From positions 4,184,001-4,248,000 of the forward strand of contig OY855906.1 of the NCBI GenBank assembly GCA_963693305.1: a DNA stretch of 64,000 nt. The letters run 5' to 3'. Source of the DNA: Meandrina meandrites. Taxonomy: Eukaryota > Cnidaria > Anthozoa > Scleractinia > Meandrinidae. The translations under genes and the position numbers were made by a program. Positions within the stretch are counted from its first letter, which is position 1; each line of letters opens with the position of its first letter. Below, one piece after another: positions 11,997 through 23,900 of this stretch. The notes beneath the pieces were generated by a model. The model made no database searches, was not told the DNA's origin, and saw only the letters and a program-made list of their open reading frames with translations.

Positions 11997-14900
11997 CTAG
12001 CGCTGTATGAACCAATGGGATCCCTGGCAATCTGGGTTCCAAGCAATAAGGCAAATCCAGCACCACTCAAACTTACATCGAGTGCAGGTCATGTGGTTAC
12101 ATCCACCTAAAGCAAAACGAAAAAAAAAATTAATTTCAAAACACTTTTACTGCCATGGTCAACAAACAAGATGAACAGGATAGTAAGGGTTTTCAGGTGT
12201 GTCGGGGATGGGGTGGGGATCTTTCCTTACCATTTTTCTCCGTGTTTATCCTACATCCGGGACACTTCTTGCTGATCTGTTTAATCACCTGTTTGGCCTC
12301 AGCCTCCCAACGCGCTCGTCTGGCGTTATCAGCGTTTACTCGGTAATTCTAGGAGAATGGGATCGAATGGTAAAAATCGTATGTTTAACAAGGTACCAGG
12401 CTTTAGCTTTAAAGTTCATTTTCTTCTACAATGCAAGGAAAAAATAAATAAAATTATTGACAAGAACTCGGTTTCCGTAAAGTGCGTTTGATGAGATGCT
12501 ATGATTGCAATGATCATAAATTATAACGAATCTAAAACCAAACTAAACATAGAGAAAATCTTTGAGCCAGTCAGTTTTAGCGGGAAAGGTGAAATACACC
12601 AATTGAAACTGCTACAGCTCGCACCACAAGCTGATAGGCGACGTAAGAACAGTTGAGAAGAGTTTTCCACGGCTCGGAATTTTTTAATGTTATTTTCTGA
12701 GTTTATATAGGGTAACACCCAAGACAAAGGTGTAACGGCCGTTTTTAGGAAATTGGAGACTGCTGCACGCAGGCTACCGTTTCGAGGCAGTCATGGGCTT
12801 TCACTTAGCCTGCGAATACAGCCGCCTCTCATCGCTCCCGCGAAACGCCAAACTGGCCGGGAGCGATAAGAGGCGGCTGTAATCGCAGGCTAGCTTTCAC
12901 TGCACAACACTTACACTAGGTCGAGCGGCAGTTGCGGCATTTGACTGGTTTTGATTGCACGAGTGACCTCGTCGAAAGGGTTCCTTGCATTCTTTACAGA
13001 ACTCCAGCTGAAAATAATAATACAAGAATGCACTCAACGAAGACTTGGTGAAGAAGCCTGTCCAAGGGTGATTTGCAGTCGGAGTTTCGATGAGAGGCGC
13101 AGTGGTGTAAAGGTTAGTGTCCGATAGTGTGCTACATGTAGAATCCGAATCGAGAGGTGAGAATTAAGAGCCCTGGGCCCGGCTGTTCAAAGGGTGGATA
13201 ACTCTCTCCACGGGATAAGTCGGTCAAGCCGCTATCCATGTGGATATGTTCTGACAAAACAAACTACGCTGTCCACTGGATAGTAATTTATCCAGTGGAT
13301 AGCGTTGTCTGCCCGTTGAACAACCAGGCTGTGGGCAGCATCTCTGTTTTGTCTTCTTCTTCTTTGCGATGCAGTCATCAACATCAACATCAGTCAGATA
13401 CAGTGCCCCCCCCCCCCCCCCTAGCCTCCACGCCTCCACCACAGACGCGCGCTTTGTGTTCATCACGAGCGTCTGCGTAGAAGGCTAAGCTACGCTCACA
13501 TTCTTCGGTAGGTACGTTGCTAAGCAACACGTTGTATCCTTACATGAGACCTTTCGTTGGTGCTCGAGTTATTCCTGGGTACTACGAAGATATGTCTGGT
13601 CCTCAGCTAAGTCCGTCTCCCCCCCCCCCCCCCCCCCCCCCCGAAAAGTGAGCAAGTCGTGTATGTACTTACCTTACACCCATCACACTTAACACGGCGC
13701 ATGTCCGGCTCTGGCAACAGTCCCATTCCGCAGCCGCGGCCTGGGCACAACACACCGCCGCTATTCAGAACAAATTCTTCAGTTCCAAACCTGTGATAAC
13801 GGTCATACTGCAAGATAATATAGCACGGTAAAACAGCAAATAATCACCTCCTACCCGGGTTGTTTTTCTCGATTTGAAGAGAAAAGTGTTTAGGAGACAC
13901 GGTTTGAGTTGGCTAAAGCAGGAATCAGGGAACATTTCACTTGTACTTGCTTCTTTACGTTAGCGAAAGTATTTTGTCGGTTCAAAATTTCAAAGGAATG
14001 ACACAAAACTTGTCTATTGTCTATGTTTTAATTTTGAGTTTCTATGATTAAGTGGTGTTTTGATGTCGGCTTTTCATAATCCTGGCCATTTTAGACGACA
14101 GCGCCGTTTATTTCAAATGAAATTCAAAAGGCTGAATACTGCGTTCAGTTGGCCAACAAACCTGGTCTTCTCCGAGTACCCGGAAATGATGAGCCTCTGA
14201 AATGAGGGCGGTGGTGCAGCTACCTGCAGGGGAGAAAAATAGTGGACACGTTTGCATGTTTCATCCCTCTTTTAACAAATGGATTACAAAATTTATTTGA
14301 CCTGTTTTCCTTTACTTTGTTTGTAAATAAAGCTCAAACAAAAGTAGTACAAAACTTTGAAACAGAATGTTATCATGACAATCGACCGCGACTCTGGATT
14401 CAAACAAAAATAAGCCAGGAGCAAATTTCTTAATAGTTAATGAAGAATGGGCTCCTGAATAAGGGAAGCATTCGTTTCACAAATCCTAAACATGAAAAGT
14501 CTTATACCGTACCATGCCGTACCGTGAACGTGTGGCGAATTTCGCGATTTTATTTATATAAAGTGTCATGAAAAGTCTTATACCGTACCGTGAACATCTT
14601 GCGAAGTTCGCGATTTCATTTTTAAGTGTCACAGGATTTCCATTAGAAATGTTCAACCTAGAAACAATTTCTTTTAATATATTCTATGGACCCTCACTAA
14701 CCCTCCCCCCCCCCCCCCCGCCTACCTCCCTCCTCCCCACCAAAACATTGGCGCCAATCCGCCAAAAACAACTCCCGCCAAATTTTCACAACATATGGCA
14801 AAACGTGACAATATCACTTTGTTATAAAAACACTCAAAACAGGGCGTTCTTTCTAAGATTAATGGAAGCCCAGATACCAAAATATGTTTTACAAATTTGG

Positions 14901-17900
14901 AGATGAAATTTACCATACGAAAGTGATGCGAAAGATTGAAGATCGAATCACATTTCGGATCTCGCTCACGTCATAGCAAAACAAAAGGTCATTGTTTACA
15001 TATTGTTGACATTCGGGTGGCTTGAATTGAAACAAAGTCGAAGCAAAGTCGTGTGTCCAAGGCGAGAAAGAAACGAAAGCAAAGACGAGCTAGTTTTACA
15101 AATCAGGAGACTTGAAATGCCGCAAAGAATTACGACGCAGCATTGACGTCTTTGGGTTTAGCGAAGAAAGAGTTTTGAGTCCAAGTTGGAAGAAGTTCAC
15201 CGATTCAACAGATTCAATCGGTGAATCGAGTCCAGCGAGTTTCGATTTGAGCGTCACAAGAATTGAATCCAATCGAAAACAGAGAGGAAGCTACCACTGA
15301 TAGAACAAGGAACTGCGAATTGAACAATTCTACGCACAGGATTTCGTAAGTATATTTTATTAAATTTCTGGTGATGTAGCAAAGCAAGACATCGACTGAA
15401 ATAAGCGGAGTTGTCGCAAAGAAGCTCGAATCTCGCATTTGCATCGCATCGATCTTTCAGCTCGCGCGATTTGCATAAAGGCAATAAACCTTCCAAACGC
15501 TGGATTCGATCATTTCCAATAGCGTTTGAATCCACTCTTCACTGACTCTTGTAGAGAATCTTCGATTGTCCGTGAAACAGTCGACAAAATGTCGATCTTC
15601 GCGATTTAGATGACTTCAATAAGGAGCGTGCGGACTTGATACGGGTTGCAAATTTATTCAAAGCTGCTTCAATCGAAATAATACTTTCAACAGAAGATGA
15701 AATCACCTTTTGTTTTCAAGCCTTCAAGCCATATGAAAGTGTGAGCCACGAGTCCAATTCTAAGATTCAGTGGATTTCTTTAGTTCCAGTAAAGACTATA
15801 ACTGGTGCATTTATTTGAAGGGAGATTGTACTGTAGTGTACTCCCGGGCAATACTGGGCTTCCAATCAAGTCGCCATTGTTGTTTGTGCGAGCCATTAAT
15901 TATGAGGATTGTCTCAACAGGGCCCCTTGGATCAAAGCCTCTGGACTCTTCACGCGGATTTTATTTTTGCAGTTGATTAAATTCTCTTCCTGGTTAAATG
16001 AAAGAGTAATTTCACGTCTATTTTCAAACTCCGGCTCCGTGGCTTTCTCTGTAAGCTTGTATACATTATTCCGCTATTCAGGGTGCGAGAAAACAGAAGG
16101 GTCTGGGACATACTCTCCAAAGAACTCTTGATTTTGAAATGGCCCGTCCCAGGTGAAATGACATTTCGTGTTTATAATGACACTGAATTTCCGTTTCCCT
16201 TCATTATCCTCCTCTGCCAAACATAACAACATATACCCTTGTCTTTAAATTTCATGCATGAACGCCGCGTAATGAGAATTTACTTCAAAGCGTTTTTTAT
16301 ACAAAAGTTATTTTTCTTTTGGCTGTTACATGATGTTATTTTTTGTTTATTTGCTTTCCTAAATCTTAACACCAGCTTGTGTATTAATTGCTGTCACCAG
16401 CTTTTGTCGATATGCGTTTTTATATTTCAACTGTCCTTAGCCATACACATAGAACTCAAACTTAACTATGAAAAAACTCTTTCAACAGAAATTGACATCA
16501 CACAGGTCACAATGTCCCAACAGCTTCAGCCTATGACGGTTGCCGTAGCAACGGTGTCTGACACAAGAACCATGGCAGTTGTGGGGGAGGGGGACAAAAC
16601 CTCGATGGTCGAAATTAATCTGCCTGGTCAGCCAAAACTGGACGGCAACGGTGAAGAAGTTGGAGGGACAGTGAATTCATCCCGTTGGACCGACCCAGAA
16701 ACAATGGCCTTGCTGGGGCTATGGAGGGCAAATTATCGAATCATCAAAGGCAAGAAACGGAATTATCAAGAATGGAACATGATCGCTAAAGAGTTTAACC
16801 GACGCGTCGCTCACTGCTCCCTGGGGCCCCGCACGGGGAATCAGTGTAAAGTACGGATAAAGAATCTGCTCGCGGAGTACAACAGAACCAAGGACCAGCT
16901 ACCGCATTCGTTTCCATACCACGACATACTGAAGGAGATCATCAACAACAAGGGCGCGCCATTTAACGAGGAAGATGTGGTGCGTATAAACATCCCGGCG
17001 GAACTGAGTGCTGCCGAGGTCATAAGTTCCCCGTCAGTTGTTACTGCTTCCCCGGCCGTGACCATCTCTATTCCCTCGGACACGGTTACGCCTAGACATT
17101 TACGCCCCATCAAGCCAGCACCCCCGACCACACCCCTAAATGCCCCGATAGTGAGCCAGGTGGGACAGTACCCAATCCCGGTGCAGGTATATTCCGAAGG
17201 AATTCCTCAAACTACTCCAGTGACGACACTGAACGCAGAAACTGTACCACAGAGCGTTCCAAGCGAAGAAGAGTCATCCGATGACGACAGTAACCCGGAA
17301 GAAGCGATTACGCGGGGGGTTAAAAGACCTCACAGCGCTTCCCACGACCACATACCCAGGAAGAAGCCGAGAAAGAACCCTAGACCGGGTAAAGTGGTAC
17401 AGAGCAGAAACGAGGATCTGAGCATGATCGCCATCTTGCGAGAGTTTTTGGAAGACAGTCGCAAAAGGGAAGAGGATTTGTTTAAGAGAATTCTACAGCA
17501 GCAGCTCGAAGCGGAGAGCAGATATCAACAATTTACACTAGATGTTCTGAAGGAGATAGGGAAAATGTTCAGTAATAATAAAAAAGACTGATAGTCTAAC
17601 TGTAAATTTTTAAAAGCAGAGAACACTTTACAACACTTCTTGAATATTTCCACTAGCGCTGAAGTTGGACAAAGTTGACTATATTTTTTCAGTCGAGATT
17701 TCTTTTTTGCCTCCAGTTGTTGAGACGATGAATAACGCTACCCACCGGATAATTTACTCTCAAGTGGAAAGCGTAGTATTTCTTGTTAGCATTGTTCCAC
17801 TGGTTAGCGAGTTATTCGTCCGGTGAATAGCGTTGGCTTTCTTTGAACAGTTGCTGCGTAAAAATTTGTACTTAAAAATAGATTTTGTAGATCTGTTTTA

Positions 17901-20900
17901 TTCCTTTAATTAGCAAAAATTTCTGTTTGTGAATTTGTTAAGTAAGTTTAAAGAGTATTTAAATTTAAATACAGATGGAACGTTTTGGTTTTATTGTCCA
18001 TATTATGACTATATAAACTACTCGTATTTTTATTTTATTTCCTCTTTGCTTTGCCCGCGAACGCAGACGTATTTCCAGCTGTTTTGTCTCCGCCGAAAAA
18101 TTGTCGTTCGCAGGGTACTCTTTGCTGAGCTCGAAAGGTTCGAAAACTTGCTCAACATGTTGTAACCAGTCAAAGCGAGTATAGGTTTCCGGCGGGCCAA
18201 TCAGGGATTTGTACAGACATCCCTGTGGCGTTCCTGATTGGTTGTCAACTGCGCGCGAAAATTCGAAACTGAGCAACAACCAATCAGAGAGCCACACGGA
18301 TCTTGTAGAAATACGTCATCTTTGTGGAATTTTTCGGGTGGATGTTTAACTCTCACCTGAACTGCCCGGGCACGGTAAAGTGTAACCGTAAGTCTCACTA
18401 TGCACAAACTGTCTGTCGTTCAGTTTAGTTGTGCAGTAGATTTCAAAGCAATCCAGGCACACGGCATGTCCATCCGCACACGGAAATACCAGAACAGTGT
18501 CCCTGCAAAACAATTGGTTTCAATCGTCATTTGCTTTGTCGAAAGGAAGCTGTCACGTTACCTCAAAGTTGACTTATGTCACGCAATTTTCGTTAACCGG
18601 TAGACCAGGACACAGCCAAAACTCGAGTGTGAACCGGCGTGAAATAAACACAAGCGCACGAAAAAGAAACTTATTTCCCTTGCTTTACTCGTGCACTGCT
18701 CATGCTTATTTTTCACTAGTGTAAAGCGCGGCAAGACCCGCTTTCCCGCTGTTACTCGCTGTTGACGTTCCTCCCATCAATATACACACCTTATGCGATG
18801 GTTTAGCATATAATACGCGCGGATATTTTGCGAGATGCGTAGTATTTTACGAGCCAAAGAGCAAAATGTCCGCACGTATTATGTTAAACCATCGAATAAG
18901 GGATTTATTTGTTCTAGTATCAATTAACAGAATTGGATGCGTATAACGTCAAAGATGATTGCCATGGCAACTTTAAAAGGGGTCCAACACACCCTATTTT
19001 GACTTTTGGAGGCCAATTATTTGAAAACTACTTGAAAAGTATTTCTTTATAATACACTTCTGTCATTATTATCCACAAACTGTCGGTCGTTTAGTTTTTG
19101 ACCAATTTTTGAAAAGGTCAGCATTGTCTGTGCATATTCATCAAAAAATTTAAGGTGGCTGTGAAACTGCTCCCAGGAACTTTTTTTAACTTTGCAAAAA
19201 GTTGTATCTTAAAGTGCCCCTGTGATCAAATTTTTGAGTTTCATTTTTTTACATTTTCGTGTCCTATTAGACTTTCTTACTCACCTTGCCAAATTTCAAT
19301 CCATTATGAACATCAGAAGTCATTTTGTTTTAACATTTAATTCAGAGAATTTACGGCCGCCATTAATCAACCTTGTTCCAAGCCTTGGTTGCAAATGAGA
19401 GAAAGTGACGTCAAAGGCTCAAAAATACCTCACGGGTTGAAATGAGAATAACAATAAGTGTTCAAAATCACGCGAAAAGGAACAAAAACTTTGGACGTGT
19501 TCTTCGTGCAATTTTCTATGCTGATTGTTATTAAAATTTCAACCCGTGAGGTATGTTTGAGCCTTTGACGTCACTTTCCCCCATTCGCAACCATTCCTTG
19601 GAACAGGGTTTTGTAATGGCGGCCGTAAATTTTCGGAATTAAATGTTAAAATAAAATGACTTCTGATATTCGTAATGGATTGAAATTTGGCAAGATGAAT
19701 AAGGACGTCTAGTTGAACACGAACATGTAAAAAAATACAAATCGAAAATTTGATCACAGGGGCACTTTAAGATCATTATCAATACCCAATAACAAAAACG
19801 GGGGGCACCGAGTTCTTTTTTTGAGTTACAAGGATTTAAAGCTAAAATTAAAGGTGTTTTAACAGGCTGTGCTGTTGCTATAGTAACCAGTGTTTACCAA
19901 TGATTGCAGATTTGCTTGATACCATTTTTGTAGCAGTAACTGATAAATATTTGTAGAATAGACCCATAAAATTATAAAAGCTAGAAAGCGTGGAAACTGT
20001 TACTTGTGCGCAATTTCTGTACTTACTTGACATCTGTGCATGCCAAACAAGGAATATCCCTTGTGTTTGATCGTATCAAATTGAGTGCCACACATCTGTC
20101 GCCTTCAGCAGCAGGGTGTAATGCGCATTTGAAGTAAAATTCCTGGGTAGAGTTAGTCAGAGAGAGGAGCAATGTTAGTTTATCAACTCATTTCTTGTGA
20201 TGCACAGAGTCACCTTCAAATCTAGAGAAAAGTAGTTTACACGCACCCCCTCTCAGTTTCTTAGTTTGTTGAACGTGAAGTGAAAAGAAAGAGCGCAAGT
20301 GGACGTCTATCTATTAGACATCTATGCAAGTCTATCCCTCACATTTAGTGGGGCCATTTTTCCACTGGCGCTTTTTATGTTTCATGCTCAATGGACTGAA
20401 AAAGAGGGACTGCTCGTAGTCTCAAAGAAATGTCAAAATAATAGTTTTATGCCAAGTGAGCGGGGAAAACAAGCCCCTTTTTGTTCAAAAAGGCAGATCA
20501 TGGACCGCCCCAATAGGGAGTCAGTGTGCTCTCCATTGCCCAGAAGATCAGTAAATATCCTAACTCATTTCCATTCTCACCATTGTCAGTCTTCCCCAGG
20601 GAATAAACATGATTAAGAAACAGACAAGTATTGCTCATACCGCTACGGCTCCTTCACATCCTGGAGTTTTGCAGGAACCTCTTATTCTCCCTGTTTTTAA
20701 TACATCTTCCCAACTGCTGGGGTCCTATGCAAAATATTAGAAATGACAATTGAAGAGGTAAGTATTGGCCTAATGGCAATTAAGCTATGGCAAAATCACA
20801 TAAAATCTTAAAACAATGAATCTCAAGTTTTAACTTTGTAAAACAGTAGAAATCGTTTTTCCTCAATACGCTGGACCCAGGGTCACTGAAGTGATGCTTT

Positions 20901-23900
20901 GTGGCTCAAAGGTGAGAGAAAAAAGAAAAACTTCAGAGATCAGGAATTTCTGGACATCAATTCTAATAAAAATTTCCCTTCTGAGTTCTTTTCTACAACG
21001 TAGTAATTTATTGTAAAATGTCCAGATCACCTCTCTGCATTGCGATTCTTGATAAGCACTTTAAGTTTAAGGCTTGTTGACAATTCTTTCAGTACTTTTG
21101 TCTTCTTCCAGTAGTTTTGAGATATCCATTGACAACAAAATAATAATAATAATTGAAAGGGTCCCATATCATCTAGTGAAAGTACACACTTTGAAACATT
21201 TCCAGTACAGTTGTTAAAAGTAATTAAAAACATAAACTTTATAGTTAATTCTAAAAACTAATTAAATGTTTATTTTTCATTAACAATTAAAACAGCTGTT
21301 TTTTCTACCTACCTGCTGAAGAACCATTGCTCCTTCTTTGCAAATTGAACAACGGACCCTCAACTTTCCTGGGGTCACTAACTTACAAGTCTTGCAATAA
21401 ACAAAATACTGAGCTTGTCGCTGAGCAGATGCTTCAAAAGAAACCAAAAATATAATATCAGATTAAATTAAATTACAGACAAAACTGGCCAGATCAAATA
21501 ACAATGGTACAAGAAGTTATCCAGCGAGAGTCGAGGGATGAGAATTAACAAATGTTTCTTTCATGGTCAAATCAACCAGTAGAGTGTAGTGATTTTTGCC
21601 GTTTCAATGGCACATGATGGACTGTTGAAACAAAAATCGTGCTTTATTGCTTTCTGAAGCACTTGAAAGACAAAAAGAGGACACCAGGTAAGGTTTGAAA
21701 ATTAATTATTGTAGCTTTTCAAAGGAAAAAAGAGAAAATTATTTCTGTCAACTCAATTTTAAATCCATACGTCAAACTCTTATATTACAATCATTTTTCA
21801 AATCCATACAAACTCTTGTACCATAAAATTATGGTTATAAGCCCCTCTCCCCCCCCCCCCCCCCCCCCCCCCCGCTTATAAGCTCCCCCGGTTATAGGCC
21901 CATCTACCTAGAAACAATAAAATACATCCGGTTATAAGCTCCCCCGAATATAAGCCCCCCCTCTGCTGGATGACAGTACTGAAAAGGGCTAAATGTTGCT
22001 TTATTATGACTTTCAAAATGTTTTTTTTTATTCCGCTTATAAGCTCCCACCGGATATAAGCCCCTCCGCTTATAAGCCCACCCAAAACCCCTTACAAAGT
22101 TGTATAAGCCCAGGGCTTATAACCGGAATTTTACGATATTATGCTCAAGTTTAAATCCATCCAAACTCTTTGGTCACCTGTCGGTTATAAATAAATGACT
22201 TTTGTGAAAATTTGGGCTGATTCAAATTCAATCAGCCTCTTCCTACAGGACAAAGAAATGCAGGTGGAAAGATGAGGGGGAAGTACCTGTACTCAAACAA
22301 GTTTGAACGCTTGTCATTGCTTATAATAAAAAATAATAACAAAAGAATGAATTAGTTGTCCAAATTAAGGATCTGACTGTACATCTACCACATAAGTCAT
22401 CTCCTATCTACCACTGCATTTTAAATATGGAGACGTAAACCGCTGTGAACTTTAGGAATGGGCTGTGAACATTTCTCCATTCCTTCGTTCATTCATTTGC
22501 TTATAATGTGCTTTCATTTCATCGGCGTCCATTCGTTAGTTCGTCGATTAGTCTGTTTGTTTTTTTGTTCATCAATTCACCCATTTTCTTTTCTGTGATT
22601 TGTTTTGTACATTGTATTAATTAGGCATATGTGTATATAAATACTTGGGCAATATAATAACTTTCTATTCCAGGACCGTTGGACATAAGTGCTCGCCCAC
22701 TCACCCAGGTGAGTGTCAAAACTGTCGGGTGAGTAGTCAAACCGCCGATCACTTGCCCAGTTTGGCGAGTACGATTTTCAGCTCCAGAACATATTATTCA
22801 AAATAAGCATAACTTTCTACTTTCCACTTTAAAATAATCTTCACTGGCCACAGCTAATGGTTCGCAAACATGCAAAAATAGCTTCACTTCGTAATCGTTA
22901 AAATGATGAAGAGACCTTGAAAATGAACAGAACTGAGAAACTCAACTGAAACCTTGTAAACTTCCCTAAGCTAGGAACTAAGGAACAGTGTCAAACGTGA
23001 ATAAAAATTAAAGTTGGATACTTTGTGTTTGTGGGCAGAGGAGGGAGTGGGGGGGGCTTAATGTTTTCTGTGATTGTGTGGAGCTAGGAGACTGGGTGAT
23101 TGCTCCAAAATTTTAGTTTCCAGCCCTGCTATTCAACAATAACATATTTTATATACATTTATTGGTATAATTCTCCATACCTCCAGCTACTGAGCTTGCT
23201 GCATCCTCCTCCTCTTCTCCAACAGTAGCAAGTTTAACTTGGTTCAATGGTGTTGTCTTTCCCCTTGCTGGTCTTGCTGACCAACGGCCACCACGAACAG
23301 CATGGATAACACTTTGGTTGGGGATCTCCGCATCCTGATGAGATTTAAATTAATGAACAAATTATCCATATGAACATCTGAACACAGAACAGTTTTACCT
23401 ACCTTAAGAGAAAGCCAGACATGCAAAGACAAAGCTCTGTTAATTGAATGAGAAAATCTAGTTTAAAGAGAAATACAGTGTAGAGTTAAAAGCACTTTTA
23501 TTAATTTGAAAAATTACCATAAAATATGTTATAGTGTGTCGCCTAGGTGGACACACTCAATAAGAAATATGCGAACGTTTTTCATGTTGCGACTTTTTAC
23601 CAAAACAAGTTCAAAATTGTCAAAGCTATAAATTCTGAGGTCGTCTTTATTTTATGGGACAGTCCAATGTTTGATATTTTGCCCTACCACCCCCTCCCTC
23701 CCAGTTTTCAAGATTGAGGAAGATGGGTGGAGGCAAACAAGAAGGGTTGGGTAGGATGGAGAGGGGGGGGGAAGAAGATGAAATATAACCAAAAACAATA
23801 ACCTGAGCAACACAGAACACAACATGGTAGTAAGTAACACATGTTACAGCACCTTCAACTGGAGGTCATCCTTTAGTTCTCGACCAGCAAAAATGATTCG

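Noticed and set aside
16239..16511. N-terminal extension of the nested trihelix gene
   Set aside because: Residues are hydrophobic and Cys-rich, unlike this protein family. A splice-acceptor-like CACAG precedes the ATG at 16512.
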